Source of the DNA: Ancylostoma caninum
Taxonomy: Eukaryota > Nematoda > Chromadorea > Rhabditida > Ancylostomatidae
Direction: 5' to 3'
Assembly: GCA_037903475.1 (NCBI GenBank)
Contig: JBAJFG010000400.1
Coordinates: 248,001 to 312,000 of the forward strand
DNA: 64,000 nt
A program made the translations under genes and the position numbers. The notes under the pieces were generated by a model, which searched no databases, had not been told where the DNA came from, and worked only from the letters and a program-made list of their open reading frames with translations. Positions 34,865 to 46,048 of the stretch are shown here, piece by piece. How positions within the stretch are numbered: position 1 is the first letter of the stretch; every line of letters begins with the position of its first letter.

Positions 34865-37563
34865 ATGTGTACATACCTAGATGAAAAACCTTATGTAAGA
34901 TCACACACTACAAATCTCCAAGTATACACTCAAACTACAGAATCAGCTTCATGCAATAGTAAAAATGTTGTTTATTGTATTACATGTACAGAGTGTGGTT
35001 ACCAATATGTGGGAATTACACAAAGAAAACTTAAACAACGTATTAATGAACATTTGCTAAATATTAGAAAGAAGAACACCAATAACTATTTATACTCACA
35101 TTTTACATATAAATGTAATAGAGCACATATTCTAGTCTCCATTCTAGACAATTTTATGGATAACACTGATAAAAATGTATTAATGTCCAAAGAACTATTT
35201 TGGATTAAATTGTTAATAACAGCTTATCCTTTTGGAAATAACGACAACATACATAACTATGGCAATGTTTCGAACATTGAAAATCCCCTCACATTTCGAC
35301 CTAGTCATCCGTATTTCTCTTTAAAAATTACTAAACATAGGACTAGAAATAGACGTAAACGTTATAAATGTGTACAAAATGGAAATAAATCAGAAATAAA
35401 AACAATAGCTATGTCAAACTTCAAAAACCACTTCATAGAATTCATTAAACACAATAATGATTTTCGTTCACTCAAACAATACATATATTCGATTAGTAAA
35501 AACAAAATAAATAAACTTATACAATATACTTTTGAACAAAATTTTTTGTCAGAGATACCTATAGATCAAAAACATTATTTATTATGCTTACTATGTAAAT
35601 TTCATTTCCGAAACTCCTTCAAAAAACCAAAAAGTCCATATAATAACTACTGTAACCTTCCCACTTTCTATATCCATAATATTTTGGATAATATTAATAT
35701 TAACAGAATATTAAATAATAATACAATTAAATCTATAATTACTAACAACTCCAAAACTACATACATACCATTTAGAGTAGTATATAATTATGCACCACCA
35801 CTATCAACAAAAGTATTTAACTATAATCATACTCTAAGGAATTTGCATAACGAAAGGGCCGTACAAATATTAGATAATAGATGTGAATGTGAAAAAGAAA
35901 TCTATAAATCTTTTATTGACCAACATCATAAACATATTATTACAGGAAATTTAAATGTGTTAATGGATAAGAGACTTATAGAAATATTAAATAAAGGAAC
36001 AAAATTTCGTACTACACCTAAACTTAGTAAACAACAGCTACATGAATGGATTTACGCTACCGTTTCAAAATATTTAGAAGTGATAAAATCCCGTTACAAA
36101 TTGAAATCTGAACATTTAACAATTATTGAATCTTTTATAAAACATAAACTATATATAAAACTCAAACCAAAATTTTATCGTAATCTCTCTACAACTACTA
36201 TTACACTGAGTGATAGAGACCTAATGATAATCAAAAAACTACAACAACACTTTATATTTTGTCCAGTGGATAAAGTTAGTTGCAATTATGCCATTATCTG
36301 CAAAAAATTCTACATACTTCAGATTATGCAAGAAATGGGTGTACGATATAATAAACAATTCTTCATCCCATCTAATACTAATAATACTTATGAATATTAT
36401 GATAAAGAAACATCAGAACAAATTACATTTAGACACAATAGGTTCCTAGTGAATCATCATTTGATACCGAATATAAATTCAGGAATCCCAATTATTTATG
36501 CTATCCCCAAATTACATAAGTCACCAATAAAGTTTAGATACATAACTGGAGCTTATAATAGTACTACTAAACCACTAGCTTTAGAACTCACAAGAATTTT
36601 TACATTCATCAGAAATCATTTTAAAAACTATGTACAGTCAATTACAATGAGAAATCATACATTTCATGGTTATTGGTCAATAAATAATATAAATATAAGT
36701 GAAAACCTCACAAAACATAGAGTCAACAATTTACAACTTTTCTCAGCAGACTTCACTAATATGTTTACAAACTTACCACATAATACTATTCTTAGTAATA
36801 TTAGAGAAATTCTTAAAATCTGCTTTAAAAATGTTAATAAACAATTCATAGCAAGCACTAGATACAATAAATTATTTTACACTGACAATTACAGTTCTGA
36901 CGAATCTAAGTGTAGATATTATAAAATTCAAGACATACTTTTCATGATTGATTATCTCTTGAACAATAGTTTTTGTTCCTTTGGTTCCCTTATATTTAAA
37001 CAAAATATAGGTGTTCCGCAGGGAGGAAATTTTAGTCCGCTTCTAGCAGATCTCACACTATCATATTTCGAATATACTTATACAAAAAGTAATACTAACT
37101 CTGGAATATATTTATACCCATATAGATACATGGATGACCTGTTAATTATACATAATACTACAGTTGATAATATTCTTAACATAATGGTAGGAGTCTACCA
37201 TAGAATATTATCTTTGGAAACAACACATAAATCAAATTGTAACTGTAGTTAGATTTAGACATAAACATAATAAATAACAAAATCATTACTAAGATGTATA
37301 ATAAAACTGATTGTTTTGGCTTTCATATTAATAGATTCCCACACTTTCGTTCGAACGTTTCCATTTCTATTAAAAAAGCCACTATATATACTGAAATATT
37401 ACGAATAGCCCGTACATGTACTATTGCGGAAGACTTTAAAAATCGGATACAATTAACTAAATATAAGTTATTAACTATGGGTTATGACAAAATTACAATC
37501 GAATGCTCATACTTAAAATGTTTGCATAAAAATAACTTCATAAAAATGAAATATGAAATGTAG
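34865..37563 (+). CDS. Penelope-like element 2: GIY-YIG endonuclease plus reverse transcriptase, almost intact
   Basis: The frame is open from upstream of the first ATG (34865) to 37252, about 795 codons. Domains in order: Cys cluster (CGKCQMCTYL, just spanning the ATG); GIY-YIG-type nuclease NVVYCITCTECGYQYVGITQ with LKQRINEH, Cys pair between the two half-motifs, and ELFWIKLLITAYPFG; linker; RT with PIKFRYITGAYNS, FSADFTNMFTNLPH (motif A), GVPQGGNFSPLLADLTLSY (motif B) and YRYMDDLLII (motif C). A single frameshift near 37245 moves the C-terminal thumb into 37294-37563 (MYNKTDCFGFHINRFPHF). The nuclease precedes the RT, as in the permuted Naiad/Chlamys-type clade. Codons are strongly A/T-ending, unlike the RTE element. 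It lies inside the split LINE, so it is younger than that LINE. Confidence 0.85.
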
Positions 37564-37569
37564 TATACC

Positions 37570-38620
37570 AGCTATAATCATTTGTTTCAATTTTACTCTC
37601 CTCCTCCATCTTGTATACATATGTTATTCATTGTTACTTGTTTATCTTATACTCCATTGAGATAAGTCCCATTCATCTTTTATTGTAATCATTGCCCTTA
37701 CTTGCTTTGTCATAGCATAGCTCATTTCTTCATGACAGCCAATACTACATGGTCGTGGTTTCATTTCTCGTTCAATGCAGGATGTTGGCAATGGCAAATT
37801 ATAACAGTGATGTCAGCTGTGGGTTCATTTACTGCCATATTCGTGTTCAGCATATTGAGGAACCCCTGGAGACATGACCCCACCGACTCCTGAGCAAAAA
37901 TGGCGAGAAGTCAGTGGGATCGATATAATCGAGAAGTCTGTCGAGAACCCCGGATGAAGAGTGGCCTATTACCTCCACCGGCCCGAATGGGATGTGCATG
38001 CAAAATTTGGTCTGGGTCAGTTCACCCTCCATGATTTCTATTCATTGCGTACGTACACACACAAACTTTCACTTTTGTGTATAAGGACTTACCCATTAAG
38101 GACGAGGTGCATCTTCTTGAGTGTATATGCACCGCCGACAATAATCCAGCTGGCGTGCAAATAAAATGAACTATACTTCATTTACTTTACTTCAATTCTG
38201 GTTATCTCACATATCGCAATCACTATCTTATAATGACATTAATATTCACACATTATTTACACCCCATTCATTTATTTCAAACATTATTAATTGGTCACAT
38301 ATAAATATGTAATAGATTATATCTACATAAACATCTATAAAAGCCTATCTATTTAACATAAATGTTAATACTTTAGCATCTAAATAAGGTTGCTATGGTT
38401 TCTACAGTATTTTCTATCCTCACAATTTATATGACTATAATTCCAATTTTATACAAAAATATATCGAATTTAAAAATTTACACATTCAAGAAGTTTCTTC
38501 TACCTTACTGATGAGTGCAGGAAGAAACTTATTACAATGATCAGTTTTCGTATAAGGATAGTGCACGAAACGAAGACTAAACTGATCCTAAATAATCATG
38601 ACTTATAATAACGGGCTTAC
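37570..38620. other. 3' flank of Penelope-like element 2 and unassigned DNA
   Basis: No supported gene. A stretch at 37850-37980 (GGAACCCC, ATGACCCCACCGACTCC, CGAGAACCCCGG) is GC-rich against an AT-rich background and could be the element's terminal region. I found no repeat of it upstream. A (GT)n run lies at 38634-38647. Confidence 0.3.
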
Positions 38621-38704
38621 TTTGTGTGTCACGTGTGTGTGTGTGTAGAACGAAATTCGAGGGCGTGGCTTAGAGTGATGCCGACCACTCCACCGTTACA
38701 TGAA

Positions 38705-39470
38705 GGGTGCGCCGGCGCCCAAAGTGGGGGGAGACGGGTCCACTGCGGTGATAAGGGTGCGCCGGCGCCCAAAGTGGGGGGAGATGGGTCCACGGCTGTG
38801 ATAAGGGTGCGCCGGCGCCCAAAGTGGGGGGAGATGGGTCCACGGCTGTGATAAGGGTGCGCCGGCGCCCAAAGTGGGGGGAGATGGGTCCACGGCTGTG
38901 ATAAGGGTGCGCCGGCGCCCAAAGTGGGGGGAGATGGGTCCACGGCTGTGATAAGGGTGCGCCGGCGCCCAAAGTGGGGGAGACGGGTCCACTGCTGTGA
39001 TAAGGGTGCGCCGGCGCCCAAAGAGGGGGAAGACGGGTCCACTGCTTTGATAAGGGTGCGCCGGCTCCCAAAGTGGGGGGAGACGGGTCCACGGCTGTGA
39101 TAAGGGTGCGCCGGCGCCCAAAGTGGGGGAGACGGGTCCACTGCTGTGATAAGGGTGCGCCGGCGCCCAAAGTGGGGGAGACGGTTCCACTGCTGTGATA
39201 AGGGTGCGCCGGCGCCCAAAGTGGGGGGAGATGGGTCCACGGCTGTGATAAGGGTGCGCCGGCGCCCAAAGTGGGGGGAGACGGGTCCACGGCTGTGATA
39301 AGGGTGCGCCGGCGCCCAAAGTGGGGGGAGATGGGTCCACGGCTGTGATAAGGGTGCACCGGCGCCCAAAGTGGGGGAGGCGGGTCCGCTGCTGTGATAA
39401 GGGTGCGCCGGCGCCCAAAGTGGGGGGAGACGGGTCTACTGCTGTGATAGGGCTGCGCCTGCGCTCAAAA
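38705..39470. repeat. minisatellite 2, 49-50-bp unit, about 15 copies
   Basis: GATAAGGGTGCGCCGGCG with CCCAAAGTGGGGGGAGA and GGGTCCAC recurs every 50 bases (49 in some units). GATAAGGGTGCGCCGGCG is also the core of minisatellite 1. The three long minus-strand frames over it (up to 246 codons) are consequences of the period and GC-rich unit, not genes. Confidence 0.9.
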
Positions 39471-40056
39471 GTGGAGAAGCGCCTGAAAATATAGCTACCG
39501 ATGCAGGAGAGGTGCGCCGGTGCCCACTACTCAGGGAAATGTCATGAGTTAGGTCCATATTTGTTAAATCGATTCGATAGCGTCTAACATCAATCGTAAA
39601 AAAAACTAGATGTGAGACCACTGCGCGGATTAGTATGCAATCCGTGTGAATCCTTCCTCCTTACGTCCTCCCCCGCGTTCTTCTCTTCTCATTTGTTTAT
39701 GAACACACCGCACCCTCCCCTTTTATATGTTCTAACTGACTCCTATCACTTGACCAGTTATAACAAACTAAGAATGATAGACCATTTTCTGCGGTGAATC
39801 CAGGTTGAACCGGTTATATATAGCTATAAAAAGCTATTTCAGTTGAGCAAATGATGATATTGCTTCGAGAAGGTTAATCCTCTTTGATAAGTCATTTTTG
39901 CATGAGAAAAAGCAAAGGAAAGGGTGTGGGACACATTATAGCAAAAATGTGGAGTAGCTGTGACTTCATTTGAATGAAGAAGGGATGAAGCCATGCGAGT
40001 GAAGCGAGCATTAGGAAAAGTCTAGAAGTCCGGCGTCAGCCGGACGGCCAGACTGG
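38705..40056 (+). mobile_element. second Helitron-like element, 3' end (5' end not placed)
   Basis: The hairpin GTCCGGCGTCAGCCGGAC at 40028-40045 is identical to that at 10491-10508, followed by seven bases and CTGG at 40053-40056, then T. Upstream GCGAG-GAAGCGAGCA is also shared with the first copy. Similarity between the copies ends at CTGG, which defines the 3' terminus. Confidence 0.55.
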
Positions 40057-40067
40057 TTTACATATAA

Positions 40068-41051
40068 TTCCTTTCCAAAAGGTATTTTTTAGTTCGCGTG
40101 AACTCCTCGTTTTCTAGGCCGCGGAAAGTGGTCAGCGGTGTACCCCAAAGAGGGGTCCTTTCTCCTGTTCTATTCAACATTTATACCCATGAACTGCCTT
40201 CACTTGTCCTAAATAACGGTGTTAAATGTAGCGTTTTCGCTGATGATCTCAAAATATACCACACCATTTCCAGCCCCGATGACATACAAGTACTGCAAAA
40301 TGCAGTGGAAACTGTACAAGAATGGTCAGCTGATTGGGAACTTCCTTTGTCGAAAGAGAAAACAAGAGTTCTACATCTCGTATCTAAAAACCTTGATGGC
40401 ACCTACTTGATCAGGGGTTCTGTAATCCAGCAAGTCAGTCAAATCCGAGATCTTGCTTTTCTGGTGACCAAAAATTTGTGTTTTGATGCGCATTGTCACC
40501 AAATCGCTATTAAAGCTTTCAGAAGAGTGTTTAATCTTTTCAGGGCACTTAGCACCCGTAATACTGTAATTCTTCTGCGAGATTATAAGACATTTGTTCG
40601 CCCCATTTTAGAATATGGTACTGCTGTTTACAATCCATGCAAAATTAGCACGATTGCCAAGCTCGAGAGAGTTCAAAACAGCTTCACTAGGAAACTCATG
40701 ACTAGAACACTGGGCTTTCTTTATGATGGGATTCCCTGTCACGAAGAAAGAAATATAAACTTCCGCCTTCACTCCTTAACATATAGAAGACGCAAATTTG
40801 ACCTAATACTATTTCATAAAGTAATGAATGGACTGTGCAAAATTAGTCCTGAGATGTTCTGTTCAGCTAGACCCTCTCTCACAAGAGTTAACACCGTCAA
40901 ATATTCCATTATGCAGGCCAGGCTCAACTGCAGGCTGCATTTCTTTACCAACAGGGCTGGTTCAGAGTATGTAAGACTACACAACAGGAAACCATTCCCT
41001 ACCAAACTCAAGTCATTCAACAATGTCATAGACACTTATCTGGAGATGTAG
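40068..41051 (+). pseudogene. CR1/Jockey-like LINE, 3' half of the reverse transcriptase
   Basis: Continues the protein broken at about 31998: LSKRYFLVRVNSSFSRPRK, VVSGVPQRGVLSPVLFNIYT (motif B), CSVFADDLKIY (motif C), thumb (ALSTRNTVILLRDYKTFVRP, ILEYGTAVYNP) and a C-terminal part ending DTYLEM and TAG at 41049-41051. The apparent start at 40098 is only a GTG; this is not a separate gene. No internal stop is seen in either half, so the break is the main lesion visible. Confidence 0.85.
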
Positions 41052-41232
41052 ATGGATGCCCAGTCAATCCCCTCTTTCTGTTGTTGTTTAGTTTTTTGTT
41101 CTTCCATTTTCCACCATAAGGATGTTTTCCTCCCCTATGGGTGTTATAGTCGAACGCTCCTCGTTTCACCTACTCCACCTTCACTTTCATGTTTTATTGT
41201 AGTACACATGAGCGATCTCATGTAACAAATAA

Positions 41233-41265
<33 letters not shown>
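41052..41265 (+). mobile_element. LINE 3' untranslated tail and TA microsatellite
   Basis: About 180 bases of noncoding sequence follow the LINE stop. They end in AAATAAATAAATA and a (TA)n run to 41265, like the simple-repeat tail of a CR1-type element. The next MITE begins at 41266. Confidence 0.6.
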
Positions 41266-41268
<3 letters not shown>

Positions 41269-41798
41269 TACCGGCCAAAATTATATAGCTTTTTGAATTT
41301 TCCTGCATAACTTTTGAGGAGTAAGGATTTGCATGGAAAGAAACGAAAGGACCTCTTTTGTGATATGGACTTCTGGGTGCATCATGACTGACTTAACATA
41401 GTAACCAAGGAAGAATAACCTAATTTGGCAGAAATTCTTACATTGATTTACTGCTGAAATCATGCTTCGTATGCTCTGACCAACGATCTGAAAGCACACG
41501 TTTTCATCCGAATATGAGTCTTATCGATCACAAGGAGTCCAATTCTTCTAAACTACTGCCCATTGGAGCCATTCTGTGATCTTTTGTAGATGCTGCAAAA
41601 TTCTGGATTTTGACATTTGTAGATAATTATTTCGTCTGAAGGGAACTAGTTAACAAAATGGTACGATGTCATTCTTTTTCTATCCCGTGTTAGTGTCTAC
41701 AACACCCATAGAAATATGAGCTTTGAAGCTTTACTCTAAATGAAGTTATGAAGGAAATGGAGGAAACTCCAAAAGGCTATATAATTTTGGCCGGTACT
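41266..41798. mobile_element. Tc1/mariner-type MITE, about 533 bp
   Basis: AGTACCGGCCAAAATTATAT with AGCTTTTTG at the left end and its inverse (AAAAGGCT, ATATAATTTTGGCCGGTACT) at 41770-41798 form near-perfect terminal repeats in a TA-rich flank. No transposase frame is present. Confidence 0.75.
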
Positions 41799-41799
41799 A

Positions 41800-42440
41800 T
41801 ATCTATTAAACAAAGCGTCGTAAGGGGGCTAGAGCGGTTAGAGATACGGGGCGGCACTCATAGACACCGCAATCATGAAGCGCAGACTGTGTGGCGAAAT
41901 GGCCGATTTCCATGGACGCAGACACGTTCGCTTCGGGACCCGAAATTACGTCACTACTGGCTCTCCCGCATGCACGGGATGGTGATTTCATCACCTTCGC
42001 TGGCGGTCTCCCCGCATATTAGTGAGGGAGTGTTTACGAGCTTTCAGGCTACACAATATACGCAGCAGGAAAACCAGCCATCCACTGATGCGGCGCTGAG
42101 TGCACTTGCAGGAAGAGGTGGACGGGTGCTATGAGGGCTGCCGCGTCTCGGGAGCTCGGGAGGGTGGACCTACGCGGTCGCCTCATCTGGTGGGTGCTAT
42201 TGCCGCATCGCCTCTAAGGCGTAGGGCATACTACACAGCGACGCTGTCGCTGCGATCGTTCACCACCACAAGTTTTCTCACAGTGGCTCCTACTCCAGCA
42301 CGGTATTCCATGCAGACTGTGTGATAAAACATGAGAACTCGTGACACTTTGCTCTCATCATTTCTATTCATTTTCTTCACTGCGACGGTGTCGCTGTGAA
42401 GTATGCCATGGGCCTAAATAGGAAGGCATGACATTGTATA
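41800..42440. other. unassigned DNA before minisatellite 3
   Basis: GC-moderate DNA with overlapping open frames (for example 41748-42134) that lack splice context and protein-like composition. CACTGCGACGGTGTCGCTGTG at 42377 echoes GCGACGCTGTCGCTGCG at 42238. Confidence 0.3.
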
Positions 42441-42479
42441 TCCGCTCAACTAAATACGGATACGGAGTGCTCCCGCTAG

Positions 42480-43335
42480 GGCCCAATGGAGCGGGGGACG
42501 CCAAGATACGGGTCCACCGATGGAGAAAAGGCCCGCCGTGGCCCAGTGCCGACATGGGTCCACCGATGGAGAAAGGGCCCGCCGTGGCCCAGTGCTGTGG
42601 GGAACGCCAAGATACGGGTCCACCGATGGAGAAAGGGCCCGCCGTGGCCCAGTGATGCGGGGAACGCCGAGACACGGGTCCACCGATGGAGAAAGGGCCC
42701 GCCGTGGCCCAGTGCCGTGGGGAACTCAATGCACGGGTCCAGCGATGAGAAAGGGCCCGCCGTGGGTGCTGTGGGGAACGCCATGACTGGGTCCAGCTAT
42801 GGAGAGAAGGCCCGCGAGGGCCCAATGGTGCGGGGGACACCAGGATACGGGTCCACCGATGGAGAAAGGGCCGACCGTGGCCCAGTGGTGTGGGGGACGC
42901 CAGGATACGGGTTCACTTTAGTGTTGAGAATGACAGGATGCGAACCCGCCCCTGGAGAACGGATCCGGCTTGCCCTAACTGTGAGGAAGGCGCCAGAATG
43001 CGGGCGCTCTGATGGAGGAAGGGCCCGCCGTGGCCCAGTAGTATGGATAACACCAGGATACGGGTCCGCCAACATAGGATTGGTCCGCTGTGACTCAGTA
43101 AAGTGGAGAATACCAGGATACGGTTCAGGCCTAATGTGTGAAGATGGCGCCAGAATACGGGTCCACCGATGGAGGAAAGTCCGCTGCGGCCCAGTAGTGT
43201 GGAAAACACTCGGATACAATTTCGCTTTGTCCAATAATGTGGGGTACGGCAGGATACAGTTCCGCCGATGGAGAACGCGTCTGCGTTGGCCCGATAGTGA
43301 GGAATACGCACGAATACGCCATACGATGGGGAACG
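42480..43335. repeat. minisatellite 3, about 60-bp unit, about 14 copies, decaying rightward
   Basis: GGGTCCACCGATGGAGAAAG, GGCCCGCCGTGGCCCAGTG and GTGGGGAACGCC repeat every 60 bases between 42500 and 42720, then diverge toward 43335. The GTGGGGAACGCC...CGGGTCCA part matches the GTGGGGAAACGCC...CGGGTCCA part of minisatellite 1. The long frames on both strands are artefacts of the repeat. Confidence 0.85.
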
Positions 43336-43539
43336 AACTTCTCATTCGCATACTCAACTCATAAGAAGGACTTCATGTTTGGGCCCATTGGAAGATTTGT
43401 TCTGCTTCTCTTATGCGTAACTTATAAGAAGGTTATTGAATTTGAGCTCAGTTAATGATTAATTTTGCTTATTCGCTAATTTTCTAAGCAATTTGCACGT
43501 GTGGAGCTTTTGCACATGCCTCAGGTGGCTGCCCCACCC

Positions 43540-43567
43540 CACTTTCTAGCGTCCCGAAGGGGCGCTA

Positions 43568-43608
<41 letters not shown>
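43540..43608. repeat. hairpin followed by a (TA)n tract
   Basis: AGCGTCCCGAAGGGGCGCTAG at 43550 is a hairpin ending CTAG before a T, followed by about 38 bases of TA. It may be the 3' terminus of a third Helitron-like element carrying minisatellite 3, but here the hairpin overlaps the CTAG, which is unusual. Confidence 0.35.
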
Positions 43609-43612
<4 letters not shown>

Positions 43613-43700
43613 GGTGGTCAGAAAGTCTTGAGCCGTTTTTGACTTTTTTTGCGCTTTATTTTATTACTTAGCCCACAGTGGAATTTGCTCAACAATATAA
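43609..43700. mobile_element. possible mariner-type terminus
   Basis: AGGGTGGTCAGAAAGTCTTG immediately after the TA tract looks like a mariner-family end (compare CAGGGTGGTCCAAAA at 27696). No inverted partner was found. Confidence 0.3.
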
Positions 43701-44116
43701 TATAATAGACACAGTTAGTCACTGCTGTGTCCCACCTAATGGGCCGGTCAGCGTTCCCCTTCTTCCAGAACTGGGAAGACTGGAAGCCAAAGAAATCGCC
43801 GATCTCCGTTCCAACATGGTCAACTTTGGTGAATTTTTTCTTAGCCAGGAATGCTTCGAGGGGATGAAATAAGTGACAGTCAGAAGTGGCAACGTCAGGA
43901 GAATACGTTAAGTGGGGAAGCGTGTCCCAACACAGCTCCTCCTATTTTTCAGGGGTCCCTTAAGCAAAATGGGGCCTAGCGTCACCATGGTGAGTAGAGC
44001 GGACGAGTGTTCCGTGATAGGTTTCGCCACGAAACCCTTCCACGCCACGAAAAAAAACGCCACGGAAAAAAATGGTATGTTCCACACAAAGCTCTCCGCT
44101 AAGCCACATGCGTGCA

Positions 44117-44336
<220 letters not shown>

Positions 44337-44344
44337 GGCATCAT

Positions 44345-44591
44345 TGTCAATGACTTCGTCGTCCCTAAAAACCCGATATACCGCGAAATCTCCAACGCGG
44401 AAATTTCCATGAGTGCTGCCTTTAACGCTGTCATCTTTCAATATTTTAGTGAAACATTGCTAGTCGAAGCAGCCAAAGAGAGCCTCAATGTTCGTGGTAG
44501 GATAAGAATACTTGGCGAAGAGAGGGCCCATTTTAAACAAAAGTATCGTCGTGATATAACGATAAATTTTAATCTGTCATGCTGTGAGTGA
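44345..44591 (+). CDS. possible exon, unknown product
   Basis: One frame reads [20 protein letters not shown], then [20 protein letters not shown] and [20 protein letters not shown] up to a TGA at 44589. The composition is protein-like. The left limit is unclear because it runs into the inverted repeat, and no flanking exon was found. Confidence 0.25.
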
Positions 44592-44599
44592 CTTAGTTT

Positions 44600-46040
44600 T
44601 ATTTTATTTACTTCGCCTATATTTTGGGTCGAAATCGGAAGGCAAATATGCGATGTTAGATTTTCAACTCGTAGACTATTCATCTTTAGTTTTGAAGTTT
44701 TCTTCTTCATTTCCCGTCGCTCATTTTCAAGCCTACAGCCTCACCCAGGGCAGCACCTCCCAAAGTGCTTGTTTCACTCAGAGACAGTGAGGCGCAATCA
44801 AGGCGGCACTGTTATGGATATGTCGAGGATTTTGAAGAAGCGTCATTTACAAGGGCAATGCTGACGGGTACAAAGAGCTGAAAAGGTCACCATGGTTGTG
44901 GAAGATCTTTATGAGATCCAATATAAGCGGCGAATACACCGCAATTTATCACGCCACCCGCACTTTCTTACCCATATTTTCCTGTCCTGTAGCCTGTTCG
45001 CGGTATCATTCACATCGATTGTGATGTATTAGTAATAAATAACAAATATAACATAATAATAAATAAAATCTCAGAAACACCAATTCTACCTATCTTTTCC
45101 ATTTGAAAGCGCGAGGCAAAACCACACTTAATTAAATTGGTGCAAAAACACGCCAGTGACAAAACAAATCAGCTAGGCAGCATGAGGTTGCAGACAACTA
45201 CGAAGCAACATGAACACAACCACATATGTATTTAATGTCTTTTAACAGCTTTTCTTAACAAGCCTCAAAATTATCAAAGTCAGTTCCATGAACGATTCAT
45301 TTCGTCATTAACCACAGTTGCCACTAACACGTAGAAAGTTTATGTTGTTCAACATCTTTTAAATCATTCGTGCGCATCTATTCAACACTCATATGAGTAC
45401 TTTAACGAGAACATATGAGCACCTCGGAATAAAATCTCGTTATCCTGGACTCAGGAATTCATTTCTGAGTGGAGCTTCTTCCCGGCACTTCCAGTCTGTG
45501 GGGACCTTGCTGAGCATTTTTGTTCTCTCACTAGTCTTTCTGCGTTATGATTGTTATTACTTTCATCAGCAATGGAACTAGTAGCTGTACTTTTGTGTTG
45601 TTCCATCCAATTTGAATGGTTTACGCATTCGCAGTTCTCTTGGAACGTTCCGTAATTCGAGTTATGGAACTGTGAAATTAGCGTTGAAGGGCATGGGCCC
45701 GTGCAGAACTCGACACTAAGTCGACCCAATTTGGTGCAGCTCGACGCTGGCCTCCGCGATTGACTTCCGGCCGAACGCACGCGATCCTTTTTTGCTGCAG
45801 GAAGTCGACGATGAAATGTGCGACGATCGGTCGTCAAGAGATCCTAGCTGAGAGAATGTCCAGCAGCGACGCTCTCTACATAATGAGCAAACTTAAATTG
45901 ACAGTTCCCGGAAAGATTTTATGACTTCATGGGGAATAGTTTTCTCGTATGTAGTGAAGTTGGTGCCATAGGGGCAAGGCCTCCCTGGAGCTTTGCCCAT
46001 ATATTGACCCTTATATGATTAATATGCACTGATGGGAGCT
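44600..46040. other. mostly unassigned DNA with one cysteine-containing minus-strand frame
   Basis: A minus-strand frame at 45837-45451 includes VEFCTGPCPSTL and FQENCECVNHSNW, then a Ser/Asn/Lys-rich tail to a stop. The Cys spacing suggests a possible secreted peptide, but I find no signal peptide or matched splice partner. The rest shows nothing supported. Confidence 0.25.
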
Positions 46041-46048
46041 TTTTATAG

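Larger units (their letters stand above)
31995..40067. mobile_element. nested insertions, about 8 kb, splitting the CR1/Jockey-like LINE
   Basis: The LINE protein stops at Arg-Ala-Phe near 31998 and restarts at Phe-Leu-Ser-Lys at 40068. Between them lie a T-rich start (31997-32010), TTTCATTTCATTTC-rich DNA, a 540-bp MITE, Penelope-like element 2, a minisatellite and a Helitron-like 3' end. Eleven bases (TTTACATATAA) separate the Helitron-like CTGG at 40056 from the LINE restart, so the outermost insert is not proven. Confidence 0.75.

Noticed and set aside
38629..39418. Three minus-strand frames of 229-246 codons
   Set aside because: Same explanation for the 49-50-bp minisatellite. The repeated peptide changes frame at each 49-base unit.
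38705..39470. A CRISPR-like regular array
   Set aside because: Whole units repeat with no unique spacers, the context is eukaryotic, and no cas-like genes are present. It is a minisatellite.
40098..41051. A separate 317-codon reverse-transcriptase gene starting at 40098
   Set aside because: The start is a GTG inside RT sequence that continues upstream to 40068 and completes the fragment ending near 31998. It is the 3' half of one broken LINE.
42364..43364. Long frames on both strands, up to 292 codons
   Set aside because: They come from the 60-bp minisatellite; both strands are open and the peptides are simple repeats.
43540..43608. Third Helitron terminus after minisatellite 3
   Set aside because: Not rejected outright, but the hairpin overlaps the CTAG and does not match the terminus shared by the other two sites, so it was not called an element.
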